From NCBI GenBank assembly GCA_937983405.1, contig CALJZN010000032.1:1-51309 (forward strand): a stretch of 51,309 nt of DNA. The letters run 5' to 3'. Position 1 is the stretch's first letter; each line of letters starts with the position of its first letter. Origin of the DNA: an uncultured Paracoccaceae bacterium. Its GTDB lineage: Bacteria > Pseudomonadota > Alphaproteobacteria > Rhodobacterales > Rhodobacteraceae. The notes beneath the pieces were generated by a model. That model was not told where the DNA came from and ran no database searches. It saw only the letters and a program-made list of their open reading frames with translations. This document shows positions 10,069 to 20,483 of the stretch, piece after piece. Position numbers and translations under genes: made by a program.

Positions 10069-10725
10069 TCAGCGCAGGTTGACGCGGATTGCCGCAGCCG
10101 TGGCGAAGGGCAAGAGCGCCACCGCCCCCGCCGTGATGCCCGCCAGCAGCAGCAGGGGCGTCGCCGCCGGCAGACCCGCCGCGCCGCGCGCCACCGCCTC
10201 GGCCCCGAACACCAGCGTCGGGATGTAGAGCGGCAGCACCAGCAGCGACAAGAGCAGTCCCCCGCGCTTCAGCCCCACCGTCAGCGCCGCGCCGAAGGTG
10301 CCGATCGCCGACAGCGCCGGTGTGCCCAGCGCCAGCGACGCAACGAGCCAGCCCGTCCCCTGCCCCGGCAGGTTCAGAAGCACCCCGACCAGCGGCGCCG
10401 CGGCGACCAGCGGCAGCCCGGTCGTCAGCCAGTGCGCGGCCGCCTTCGCCGCTGCCACCGCCTCGAGCGGGATCGGCGCGGTCGCCAGCAGCTCGAGCGA
10501 GCCGTCCTCGCGGTCGAGCGCGAAGATGCGGTCGAGCGACAAGAGGCAGGAAAGCAGCGCGCCCACCCACAGGATGCCCGGCGCGATGCGGGCCAGCGTC
10601 GCGCCCTCGGGCCCCACGCCCAGCGGCACCAGCACCGCCACGATCAGGAAGAACGCCAGCGACAGGCCGAACCCGCCGCCCGAGCGCAGCGCCAGCCGCA
10701 GGTCGCGGAGCAGCAGCGCCCTCAT
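10069..10725 (-). CDS. ccmB: Haem exporter permease CcmB
   Basis: A 218-residue membrane protein with about six hydrophobic helices and the CcmB hallmarks [12 protein letters not shown] near the N-terminus, [20 protein letters not shown] and [16 protein letters not shown]. It is the transmembrane partner of CcmA in the CcmAB(C)D transporter that drives release of holo-CcmE. The start ATG (10723-10725) overlaps the ccmA stop as ATGA. Confidence 0.95.
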   Translation of the reverse strand: MRALLLRDLRLALRSGGGFGLSLAFFLIVAVLVPLGVGPEGATLARIAPGILWVGALLSCLLSLDRIFALDREDGSLELLATAPIPLEAVAAAKAAAHWLTTGLPLVAAAPLVGVLLNLPGQGTGWLVASLALGTPALSAIGTFGAALTVGLKRGGLLLSLLVLPLYIPTLVFGAEAVARGAAGLPAATPLLLLAGITAGAVALLPFATAAAIRVNLR

Positions 10726-11351
10726 CCGAAGGCCGCGTCGAAGTCGCCGCGCGTCACCGGCCGCAGGCGGGCGCGGAACGGCGCAAGCTCGAGCACCCCG
10801 GCCTCGGGCAGGGCAAGATCGGCATGGGTGGCGATCAGCGCCGCGCCGCCGCGGGCCAGATGTCCGCGCAGCACCTCTGCGAAGCGCGCCACCGCCGCCG
10901 CATCGAGCGACACCGTGGGCTCGTCGAGCAGCCACAGCGGCCGGCCCGTCACCAGCAGCCGCGCCAGCCCCAGCCGCCGCTTCTGCCCGGCCGAAAGGTT
11001 GCCCGCCGGACGGTCGGCCAGCGCCGCAAGGTCGAGCGCCGCAAGCGCCGCACCGGCGGCATCGGTGCCGTGGACCGCGGCCCAGAAGCCGAGGTTTTCG
11101 GCCGCCGTCAGCGTGGCCTTCAGCCCGTCGGCATGGGCGGCATAGGCGACGGCCTCGGGGGCGGCCAGGATGGTCCCCGCCGCCGGGGGTTGCAGGCCCG
11201 CCAGGGTGCGCAGCAGCGTCGTCTTGCCCACGCCGTTCGGGCCGCGCAGCGCCAGCGCCGCCCCGGGGGCCAGCTCGAGGTCGAGCCCCTCGAGCACGAG
11301 CACCCCGCCGCGGGCGCAGGCCAGCCCCCGCGCCGCCAGCAGCGGCGTCAT
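10722..11351 (-). CDS. ccmA: Haem exporter ATP-binding protein CcmA
   Basis: Small ABC ATPase (209 residues). Walker A is GPNGVGKT (37-44), the signature is [14 protein letters not shown], Walker B is LWLLDEPT with the D-loop SLDA, and the switch histidine is in IATHADL. It hydrolyses ATP for the CcmABCD complex during cytochrome c maturation. The 4-nt overlaps with the upstream Mth938-like gene and the downstream ccmB suggest translational coupling. Confidence 0.95.
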   Translation of the reverse strand: MTPLLAARGLACARGGVLVLEGLDLELAPGAALALRGPNGVGKTTLLRTLAGLQPPAAGTILAAPEAVAYAAHADGLKATLTAAENLGFWAAVHGTDAAGAALAALDLAALADRPAGNLSAGQKRRLGLARLLVTGRPLWLLDEPTVSLDAAAVARFAEVLRGHLARGGAALIATHADLALPEAGVLELAPFRARLRPVTRGDFDAAFG

Positions 11352-11707
11352 CCGCCCACGGGCAGCAGCGCCGCCGCGACCCGCCGCGCCTCGGCCAGCA
11401 GGACGTTGTAGGTGCGCGCGGCCGGCGGGCTGGCCATCGCCTCGACACCGAGGCCCGCCGCCTCGAGCGCGGCGACCAGCCCCGCAGGCGGGCGCGCGAT
11501 CTCGGCCCCCATGCCCAGAAACAGCACGTCGACCTCGCCCGCCAGCGCCAGCAGCGGCGCGGGGTCGTCCAGCCCGCCCCAGCTTTGCGCGCCGGTGCGG
11601 GTGACGATCACCGGCCCCGCGATGACCTGCCCCCCGATGCGGAAGAAGCCCGGACCATAGCCCTCGACCGGGCGGGCATCGCCGAAGGCGATTTCGGTCA
11701 GGCGCAT
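11348..11707 (-). CDS. Mth938-like (DUF498) domain protein
   Basis: A 119-residue soluble protein built of one Mth938-like domain, with the typical blocks [30 protein letters not shown] and [27 protein letters not shown]. The mitochondrial relative NDUFAF3 assists complex I assembly; bacterial members lack a proven function. The gene is tied to ccmA by an ATGA overlap and follows secF by 19 bp, so it is translated within the secDF-ccm cluster. A role in membrane protein or respiratory complex assembly is a reasonable guess only. Confidence 0.88.
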   Translation of the reverse strand: MRLTEIAFGDARPVEGYGPGFFRIGGQVIAGPVIVTRTGAQSWGGLDDPAPLLALAGEVDVLFLGMGAEIARPPAGLVAALEAAGLGVEAMASPPAARTYNVLLAEARRVAAALLPVGG

Positions 11708-11726
11708 CGCAGCAACCTCCCTTCGA

Positions 11727-12695
11727 TCAGGCGCCGCCGTCCGAAAAGCGCGTGCCCGCGCCGTCCCCCGGCTTCGGCCCCTCGCGGTTCACGCCCAGCC
11801 AGAGCACGACGTTCTTGGCGACGTAAACCGACGAATAGGTGCCGATGACGATGCCCCAGGCGATGGCGAAGGCAAAGCCTCGGATCACGTCGCCGCCGAG
11901 GACCAGCAGCGAGATCAGCGCGAGCAGCGTGGTCCCCGAGGTCATCAGCGTGCGCGAGAGGGTTTCGTTGACGCTGAGGTTCATCACCTCGCGCAGCGGC
12001 ATCTTCTTGTACTTGACCAGGTTCTCGCGCAGCCGGTCGAACACCACGACGGTGTCGTTGATCGAGTAGCCGAGGATGGTGAGCAGCGCCGCGATGATCG
12101 CAAGGTCGAAGCGGATCTGGAGCAGGGCGAAGACGCCGATGGTCACGATCACGTCATGGACCAGCGCCACCACCGCGCCCACCGCGAACTGCCACTCGAA
12201 GCGCAGCCAGATGTAAACCATGATCCCGGCGGTCGCCGCCAGCACCGAAAGCACCGCGGTCCAGATCAACTCGCCCGAGACCTTGGGGCCGACCGATTCG
12301 ACCGAGGTGAAGCGGATGTCGGGCACCACCGCGCGCAGCGCCGCCTCGATGCGCGCGACGTCCTCGGGGCTGGCGGCCTCGCCCCCCGGCTGGGCCTGGA
12401 CGCGGATCATGGCCACGTTCTCGTCGGCGCGGAAGGTGGGGTCGAAGACCTCGGCGATGGTGACGTCGCCCAGGTTCAGCGGCGCCAGCGCGGCGCGATA
12501 GGCGCCCACGTCCACCGGCTGGGCCGAGACCGTGCGGATCGAAGTGCCGCCGCGGAAGTCGATGCCGAGGTTCAGCCCCAGCACCGCCACGAGCACGAGC
12601 GACAGCAGCACCGCCACGGCCGAGGCGCCGAAGGTCGCCCGGGCATAGCGGAAGAAGTCGATGTTGGTCCTTTCCGGCACCAGCCGCAGCCGCAT
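11727..12695 (-). CDS. secF: Protein translocase subunit SecF
   Basis: Inner-membrane RND-type subunit (322 residues) that with SecD uses the proton gradient to pull secreted proteins out of the SecYEG channel. It has the first helix followed by GIDFRGGTSIRT (D1 motif), a periplasmic domain, and five further helices with GYSINDTVVVFDRLREN and LMTSGTTLLALISLLVLGG. It sits 12 bp downstream of secD. Length and motifs are standard. Confidence 0.97.
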   Translation of the reverse strand: MRLRLVPERTNIDFFRYARATFGASAVAVLLSLVLVAVLGLNLGIDFRGGTSIRTVSAQPVDVGAYRAALAPLNLGDVTIAEVFDPTFRADENVAMIRVQAQPGGEAASPEDVARIEAALRAVVPDIRFTSVESVGPKVSGELIWTAVLSVLAATAGIMVYIWLRFEWQFAVGAVVALVHDVIVTIGVFALLQIRFDLAIIAALLTILGYSINDTVVVFDRLRENLVKYKKMPLREVMNLSVNETLSRTLMTSGTTLLALISLLVLGGDVIRGFAFAIAWGIVIGTYSSVYVAKNVVLWLGVNREGPKPGDGAGTRFSDGGA

Positions 12696-12707
12696 CGCGC
12701 CTCTCCC

Positions 12708-14375
12708 TCACACGGTGATGGTCTTCGGGCGCCACCACTCGAACCAGGTGACGACGATCAGCCGGGTCACGAACACCGCCGTGAAGACCGAGGTGAGGAT
12801 CCCCAGCCCCAGCGTGATGGCAAAGCCGCGGACCGGGCCCGAGCCCAGCGCGAACAGGATCGTGGCGGTGATGAAGGTGGTCACGTTGGCGTCGATGATC
12901 GCCGACAGCGCCTTTTCGTAGCCGAGCTCGATCGCCCGGGCAGGGCCGCGGGCGGTGCGCAGCTCTTCGCGGATGCGCTCGAACACCAGCACGTTGGCAT
13001 CGACCGCCATGCCGATGGTCAGCACGATCCCGGCGATGCCGGGCAGCGTCAGCGTGGCGCCGATGGCCGAAAGCAGCGCGAAGATCAGCGCCACGTTCAG
13101 GCCCAGCGCCATGGTGGCCATCACCCCGAACCAGCCGTAGGCGGCGATCATGAACAGCACCACGCCCGCCATCGCCACCACCGAGGCGATGCGCCCCGCG
13201 CGCACGCTGTCGGCGCCGAGCTCGGGGCCGATGGTGCGCTCCTCGAGAAAGGTCATCCCCGCCGGCAGGGCGCCCGCGCGCAGCAGGACGGCAAGGCGCG
13301 TCGCCTCCTCGACCGTGAAGCGGCCCGTGATGATGCCCGAGCCGCCGGGGATGTGGCTTTGGATCACGGGGGCCGAGATCACCTCGTCATCCAGCACGAT
13401 GGCAAAGGGCTGGCCGATGTTCTGCGCCGTGTAGTCGCCGAACTTGCGCGCCCCCGAGGGGTTGAAGCGGAAGCTGACGGCGGGGCGGTTGTTCTGGTCG
13501 AACGACGGCTGGGCATCCACCAGCTCTTCGCCGGTGACCACCGGCACCGCCTCGATGACGTAGAACAGCCCGCGCTGGTCGGCCGCGGGCAGCAGCCGGT
13601 TGCCCGGGCCCGGCACCGTCGCCGGATCGGCGGTCTGGCGGACGACGGGGTGGAAGGTCAGCTGCGCGGTGGTGCCGATCAGCGCCTTGAGCTCGGCGGC
13701 CGAGCCGACGCCGGGCACCTGGATCAGGATGCGGTCGGCGCCCTGGCGCATGATGGTGGGCTCGCGGGTGCCGACCTCGTCGATCCGCCGCCGGATGATC
13801 TCGAGCGACTGCTGCATGGTGCGGTCGTCCATCGCCGCGCGCTCGGCCTCGGACAGGGCCATCACCAGCACGTCGCCCTCGGCCCGCACCTCGTAGTCCG
13901 AGGCGCCGATCCCGGTCAGCGAGATGACCGGGCGCACCAGCGCGCGGGCGATCTCGAGCGCGCGCGCCATCCCCTCGGGCCGGCCGATCTGCACCCGCAG
14001 CGTGCCGCCCGGCGCGGCAAGCCGGCGCACCGGGCCCACCGCCTCACGCTCGCGCACCAGCGCGTCGCGCAGCTCGGGCCAGAGCGCATCCATCCGCGCC
14101 GCGTGGACCTCGGCGACATGCACCTCGGCCAGCAGATGCGCCCCGCCGCGCAGGTCGAGGCCGAGGTTGACCAGCCGCGAGGGCAGGACCGACGGCCAGC
14201 CCGCGATCGCCTCGGCCTGCGCGGGCGTGGCCGCCCCGCCGGCGGCGGCGACCTGGGCGCGCGCGTCGTTGTGCCGCTCGACCCGGTCGTAGAACAGGTT
14301 GGGCAGCGCCATGAGCAGGCCCGCCGCGCAGACCGACCAGATGATCAGCCGCTTCCACAGGGGGATGTCGAGCAT
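12708..14375 (-). CDS. secD: Protein translocase subunit SecD
   Basis: Partner of SecF; 555 residues. A first membrane helix (about 8-25) is followed by LGLDLRGGAHLLAEV (D1), the large periplasmic domain (P1 with IIRRRIDEVGTREPTIMRQG, LIQVPG) and five C-terminal helices with GIVLTIGMAVDANVLVFERIREE and ANVTTFITATILFALGSGPVRGFA. The start ATG (14373-14375) is 11 bp after the yajC stop. Upstream in-frame codons overlap yajC in another frame and are not coding. Confidence 0.97.
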   Translation of the reverse strand: MLDIPLWKRLIIWSVCAAGLLMALPNLFYDRVERHNDARAQVAAAGGAATPAQAEAIAGWPSVLPSRLVNLGLDLRGGAHLLAEVHVAEVHAARMDALWPELRDALVREREAVGPVRRLAAPGGTLRVQIGRPEGMARALEIARALVRPVISLTGIGASDYEVRAEGDVLVMALSEAERAAMDDRTMQQSLEIIRRRIDEVGTREPTIMRQGADRILIQVPGVGSAAELKALIGTTAQLTFHPVVRQTADPATVPGPGNRLLPAADQRGLFYVIEAVPVVTGEELVDAQPSFDQNNRPAVSFRFNPSGARKFGDYTAQNIGQPFAIVLDDEVISAPVIQSHIPGGSGIITGRFTVEEATRLAVLLRAGALPAGMTFLEERTIGPELGADSVRAGRIASVVAMAGVVLFMIAAYGWFGVMATMALGLNVALIFALLSAIGATLTLPGIAGIVLTIGMAVDANVLVFERIREELRTARGPARAIELGYEKALSAIIDANVTTFITATILFALGSGPVRGFAITLGLGILTSVFTAVFVTRLIVVTWFEWWRPKTITV

Positions 14376-14386
14376 GGCGCGAAGGC

Positions 14387-14707
14387 TCAGCCGTTGGCCG
14401 GTTCGGTCCGCTTCAGCACCTGGGCGATGGTGTGGCGCGGGATGCGGACGGCGACGTTGGCCGCGATCTCGACCTCGAGCTCGCCGTCGTCCTTGACCTT
14501 GCGCACCTTGCCGATGATGCCGCCCTGGGTCAGCACCTCGTCGCCGCGCTTGATCGCCTCGACCATCGCCTTGTGCTCCTTCAGCTTGCGCTGCTGCGGC
14601 CGGATCAGCAGGAAATACATGATCAGGAAGATCAGGATCAGCGGCAGGAAGCTGAAGAAGGCATCGCCGCCGCCGGCGGACTGGGCGTGGGCGGGAGTGA
14701 CGAACAT
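14387..14707 (-). CDS. yajC: Preprotein translocase subunit YajC
   Basis: A 106-residue protein with one N-terminal membrane helix (about 18-38) and the typical block FLLIRPQQRKLKEHKAM followed by IKRGDEVLTQGGIIGKV. YajC associates with the SecDF complex. The AHA at 7-9 resembles a signal-peptidase site, but the single hydrophobic helix follows rather than precedes it, as usual in this family. First gene of the minus-strand Sec/ccm cluster; I could not identify a convincing promoter in the 196 bp upstream. Confidence 0.95.
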   Translation of the reverse strand: MFVTPAHAQSAGGGDAFFSFLPLILIFLIMYFLLIRPQQRKLKEHKAMVEAIKRGDEVLTQGGIIGKVRKVKDDGELEVEIAANVAVRIPRHTIAQVLKRTEPANG

Positions 14708-14844
14708 GGCAGTCCTCTCGTCGGGTCGGGGCCGGGGCTGAGCGCAAACCGGGCGGTCGCCACCTGCCAACAGTGAACGGGGGGTACGGAAGGCCGCCCC
14801 CGGGAACATCGGCCGCACCCTATCCGCGGGTCCGGCCAAGCGCA

Positions 14845-14863
14845 AGGCGCCGCGGTGGCGCCT
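14845..14863 (-). terminator. Small hairpin downstream of the PagL-like gene
   Basis: AGGCGCC - 5 nt - GGCGCCT. Read on the minus strand it is followed by TGCGCTT. It lies 41 bp past the stop of the lipid A deacylase gene and could end that transcript before yajC. No proper T-run. Confidence 0.35.
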
Positions 14864-14893
14864 GGCCGGGGCGATCAGGTGGCCGGGGCGATC
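14864..14893. repeat. 13-bp direct repeat
   Basis: GGCCGGGGCGATC occurs at 14864-14876 and 14881-14893, separated by AGGT, between the PagL-like gene and yajC. Probably replication slippage; no known binding-site match. Confidence 0.6.
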
Positions 14894-14903
14894 GGGCCGG
14901 GCG

Positions 14904-15404
14904 TCAGAAGCCCAGGCGCAGCCGCAGGCTGATCGTCTCCTCGCCGGGGTTGAAGTTGACCAGCCGTCCGTTCGAGCGGTGATGGACGGCCAGCGACAGC
15001 GCCCGCCCCGCGCCCAGCCGATAGCCCAGCCCGATCAGGCTGCGGAACTGCAGCGCCCCGCCGAGGCGCGTGTCGCGCTCGCCCACCGCATGCGCACCGG
15101 GCATCAGGCTGGCCTCGACGAACCAGCGCGCGTCCAGCGGCAGGGTCATCGCAAGCCCGGCGCCCGCCCATCCGGCGCCGCCCCCGTCGAGGATTGCCGC
15201 CACCCCGAAGCCGACATCGAGCCGCCCGAGCGCGGCGAAGGGCCGCGAATGCCACTCGACCGCAACCGCCGGCCGCGTCGCCTGGTCGTAGAACGCCACT
15301 CCGCCGCCGACCACCCAGCCCTCGGCCGCCGCCGCCGTCGGACCCGACGCCATCGCCAGCGCCCAGAGCGCCGCAACCGCAACGCCGTGCCCCCTGCCCG
15401 TCAT
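14904..15404 (-). CDS. Lipid A 3-O-deacylase (PagL-like)
   Basis: A 166-residue outer-membrane beta-barrel protein with an N-terminal signal peptide (about 1-26, cleavage near AAAA). Alternating hydrophobic strands end with a C-terminal aromatic residue (LRLRLGF), as barrels do. The catalytic region HHRSNGRL...NPGEE has the His-x-Ser-Asn and downstream Glu spacing known for PagL (12 residues from Ser to the second Glu), an enzyme that removes the 3-position acyl chain from lipid A. Start ATG at 15402-15404 was chosen for the signal peptide. It is divergent from serS. A second lipid A gene, the acyltransferase at 3.9 kb, is not linked. Confidence 0.82.
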   Translation of the reverse strand: MTGRGHGVAVAALWALAMASGPTAAAAEGWVVGGGVAFYDQATRPAVAVEWHSRPFAALGRLDVGFGVAAILDGGGAGWAGAGLAMTLPLDARWFVEASLMPGAHAVGERDTRLGGALQFRSLIGLGYRLGAGRALSLAVHHRSNGRLVNFNPGEETISLRLRLGF

Positions 15405-17776
<2,372 letters not shown>

Positions 17777-17782
17777 ACGGCT

Positions 17783-18946
17783 TCAGGCGGCCGGCATCCG
17801 CGTCTCGACGATCTCGGCCCACCACGAGCAGCCCGCGGGAATCGCCGCGTCGGCGAACTCGTATTCCGGGTGATGCACCGGCGCGCTGTCGCCGTTGCCG
17901 AGCAGGATGTAGGCGCCGGGCCGGACGTTGAGCATGTAGGCGAAATCCTCGCCGCCCATCACCAGCGGCGCCGACGCGCAGGCGCCCGCCACCGTGGCGG
18001 CGGCCGCGGCGGCAAAGGCGGTCTCGGCCTCGGCGTTCACCATCACCGGATACCCCGGCCGCCAGTCGATCAGCGCCCGGGCGCCGAAGGCGCGGGCGAC
18101 GCCCTCGGCCAGCGCCCGGATGCGCGCCTCGGCAAGGCTGCGCACGCCCGCATCCATCGTGCGCAGGGTGCCGCGCAGCGTCGCCCGCGGCGGGATCACG
18201 TTGAACGCCTCGGACTCGGTGCGGAAGGCAGTGACCGAGACCACGATCTGCTGCACCGGATCGACGTTGCGCGCGACGACCGACTGCAGGGCGACGACAA
18301 GCTGGGCGGCGGTCAGTGTCGGGTCCACCGTCTCGTGCGGCTTGGCGGCATGCCCGCCCCCCCCTTCGACGACGATCTCGAACTGGTCGGTGGCGGCAAA
18401 GAAGGCGCCGGCGCGGATCGCGAACTGGCCCACGGGCAGGCCGGGCATGTTGTGCATGCCGTAGACCTCCTGCACCCCGAAGCGCTCCATGATCCCCTCC
18501 TCCACCATCACCCGCCCGCCGCCGCCGCCCTCCTCGGCCGGCTGGAAGATGACGACCGCGGTGCCGTCGAAATGGCGGGTCTCGGCCAGATATTTCGCCG
18601 CGCCCAGCAGCATCGCGGTGTGGCCGTCGTGGCCGCAGGCGTGCATCCTGCCCGGGACGGTGGAGGCATGGGGCAGCCCCGTCGCCTCGAGGATCGGCAG
18701 CGCGTCCATGTCGGCGCGCAGGCCGACCACCCGGCCCGAGGCGGTGGAGCGGCCGCGGATCACGCCGACGACGCCGGTGCCGGCGATGCCGGTGGCGACC
18801 TCGTCGCAGCCGAAGGCGCGCAGCCGCTCGGCGACGAAGGCGGATGTGCGGTGGCAGTCGAACAGAAGCTCGGGGTTCGCGTGGAGGTCCCGCCGCCACG
18901 CGGCGATCTCGGGCAGAAGCTCGGCGAAGCGGTTTCGGACGGGCAT
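17783..18946 (-). CDS. M20-family amidohydrolase (hippurate hydrolase-like)
   Basis: A 387-residue metallo-amidohydrolase of the M20D subfamily, which splits N-acyl amino acids (e.g. hippurate, indole-acetyl amino acids, acetyl-aminopimelate). Metal-binding blocks are HACGHDGHTAMLLGAAKYL and FQPAEEGGGGG, with NMPGLPVG and GGEDFAYML further on; the N-terminus RRDLHANPEL is typical. ATG at 18944-18946 has AAGGAG 9 nt upstream. It lies downstream of the FAD oxidoreductase and M20 deacetylase genes on the same strand but is separated from them by two hairpins, so it is probably transcribed on its own. Confidence 0.92.
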   Translation of the reverse strand: MPVRNRFAELLPEIAAWRRDLHANPELLFDCHRTSAFVAERLRAFGCDEVATGIAGTGVVGVIRGRSTASGRVVGLRADMDALPILEATGLPHASTVPGRMHACGHDGHTAMLLGAAKYLAETRHFDGTAVVIFQPAEEGGGGGRVMVEEGIMERFGVQEVYGMHNMPGLPVGQFAIRAGAFFAATDQFEIVVEGGGGHAAKPHETVDPTLTAAQLVVALQSVVARNVDPVQQIVVSVTAFRTESEAFNVIPPRATLRGTLRTMDAGVRSLAEARIRALAEGVARAFGARALIDWRPGYPVMVNAEAETAFAAAAAATVAGACASAPLVMGGEDFAYMLNVRPGAYILLGNGDSAPVHHPEYEFADAAIPAGCSWWAEIVETRMPAA

Positions 18947-19018
18947 GGGCGGCGCTCCTTGCAGGCTGGGGGCAGACTGTCGCATCGGCCGCAGGGGTTC
19001 AACCCCGCCGCCGACCGA

Positions 19019-19049
19019 GGCCAAAATCCTTCGCCGAAGGATTTTGGCC
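19019..19049. terminator. 15-bp hairpin, first of a tandem pair
   Basis: GGCCAAAATCCTTCG (19019-19033), one C, then CGAAGGATTTTGGCC (19035-19049): a perfect inverted repeat with A- and T-runs inside the stem, the form of a bidirectional terminator. It lies between the FAD oxidoreductase stop and the amidohydrolase start. Confidence 0.8.
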
Positions 19050-19078
19050 GCCCCCCCCGCCGCCCCGGGGGCGCGACC

Positions 19079-19111
19079 GCGCCAAAATTCTTCGCCGAAG
19101 AATTTTGGCGC
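19079..19111. terminator. 16-bp hairpin, second of a tandem pair
   Basis: GCGCCAAAATTCTTCG (19079-19094), one C, then CGAAGAATTTTGGCGC (19096-19111). The core differs from the first copy by a C-G to T-A exchange on both arms, so base pairing is kept. It starts 17 bp past the end of the FAD oxidoreductase gene (minus strand). Confidence 0.8.
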
Positions 19112-19127
19112 CCCCGGGCGGACGAGG

Positions 19128-20483
19128 TCAGATCGTCGGTCCCGGCGCCAGCTGCGAACCGTCGGAAAACCGGCCGAAGCGAAAGCGCGCGAGGTCGTGC
19201 CCCGGGGCGCGCCCGGTCACGAGGTCGGCCACCACCCGCCCCACCGCCGGGCCGATGCCGAAGCCATGCCCGCTCATCCCCGTGGCCAGCGTGAGCCCGG
19301 GCAGGGCCGGGACATCGTCGATCACCGGCACGACATCGGGCAGCGAATCGATCATGCCGCCCCAGGCGCGGGCGATCGCGACCGTCCCGAGCGCGGGGAA
19401 CAGCGCCGAAAAGGCCGCGCGCAGCCAGGCCACCGTCCGGCCGTGGGGGCGGGGGTCGAGCACGCGCATCGCCTCGAAGGGGCTTTTGCCCTCGGCCGTC
19501 CAGCGGCGCCGCGTCGTCCAGCCGTCGGGAAAGCCCCGCGGCGCCCAGGGCAGGACGCGGCTGCCGCGCAGCTCGTCGCGCAGATGGCCCCGCCAGGCGG
19601 CGACGTGGCGGAAGCTGTCGGGCCCCAGCAGCACCTCGTGGCGGGCGGACGGCGCGAGCGTGTAGCCGCCGTCCGCGCGCCGGCGGAAAGCGAAGCTGCG
19701 GTCCGACGCGCAGCCGTCGAACACCGGCGGCAGCGGGCCGGTGGCGGCCACCGTCGCCAGCACCGACAGTTGCGGAATGGCCACCCCGTGGTTGCGCAGC
19801 AACAGCGACGACCAGGCGCCGCCCGCCAGCACCACTGCCGGCGCGGCGATGCGCCCGGCCTCGGTGACCACCCCCGCGACGCGGCCCGCGGCAAGGTCGA
19901 GCGTGCGCGCCGCGCAGCCCTCGACCAGGCGCACGCCCCGCGCCGCCGCCAGCCGCGCGAGTGCCGCCATCGCCGGCCCGGGCTCGGCCCGGCCGTCCGA
20001 GGGGGTCCACAGCCCCCCCTCCCAGCGCCGCGCGGCGGCCGGCAGCATCGCCGCCACCTCGGCCCCCGACAGCGCCCGCGTGTCGAGCCCATGGGCCCGC
20101 GCGACCCCGAGCCAGCCCTCGTATCCGGCCATCCGGCGGGGGCTGTCGGCGGTGAACAGCACGCCCGTCCGGCGGAGGCCGAGGGCGCGGCCGGTCTCGG
20201 CATCGAGCCGGTCCCACAGGCGATGCGCCTCGATCATCAGCGGCAGTTCGGCCGGGTCGCGGCCTTGGGCGCGCAGCCAGCCCCAGTTGCGCCCCGACTG
20301 CTCGGCGCCGATCCGCCCCTTCTCGAGCAGAACGGTGCGCACCCCGCGCTCGGCCAGAAACAGCGCCGACATCAGCCCGACGATCCCGCCGCCGATCACC
20401 ACCGCCGCGGCCTCGGGCGGCGGCGGGCCCGGCCAGGCCAGCGGGGGCGCCGCGGTTAGCGCCGCGCCGGCCCGGGCGGTCAC
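19128..20483 (-). CDS. FAD-dependent oxidoreductase (DAO type)
   Basis: A 451-residue flavoprotein of the D-amino acid oxidase/glycine oxidase superfamily. The dinucleotide fold is VVIGGGIVGLMSALFLAERGVRTVLLE near residue 20-45, followed by QSGRNWGWLRAQGRDPAELPLM; the C-terminal flavin block is TLATGMSGHGFGIGPAVGRVVADLV. Such enzymes oxidise secondary or primary amines (D-amino acids, sarcosine, glutamyl-putrescine). The start is GTG (20481-20483), overlapping the upstream deacetylase stop as GTGA, so the two are translationally coupled. Substrate unknown; the context points to an amino acid or N-substituted amino acid. Confidence 0.88.
   Translation of the reverse strand: MTARAGAALTAAPPLAWPGPPPPEAAAVVIGGGIVGLMSALFLAERGVRTVLLEKGRIGAEQSGRNWGWLRAQGRDPAELPLMIEAHRLWDRLDAETGRALGLRRTGVLFTADSPRRMAGYEGWLGVARAHGLDTRALSGAEVAAMLPAAARRWEGGLWTPSDGRAEPGPAMAALARLAAARGVRLVEGCAARTLDLAAGRVAGVVTEAGRIAAPAVVLAGGAWSSLLLRNHGVAIPQLSVLATVAATGPLPPVFDGCASDRSFAFRRRADGGYTLAPSARHEVLLGPDSFRHVAAWRGHLRDELRGSRVLPWAPRGFPDGWTTRRRWTAEGKSPFEAMRVLDPRPHGRTVAWLRAAFSALFPALGTVAIARAWGGMIDSLPDVVPVIDDVPALPGLTLATGMSGHGFGIGPAVGRVVADLVTGRAPGHDLARFRFGRFSDGSQLAPGPTI

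Noticed and set aside
8578-11145. An 855-codon open frame on the plus strand
   Set aside because: Antisense to ccmG, ccmD, ccmC and ccmB, with Arg/Gln/His-rich composition typical of reverse-strand shadows.
19019-19111. The repeated hairpins as a CRISPR or attachment site
   Set aside because: Only two copies, no spacers of regular length, no cas or integrase gene; a terminator pair explains them better.
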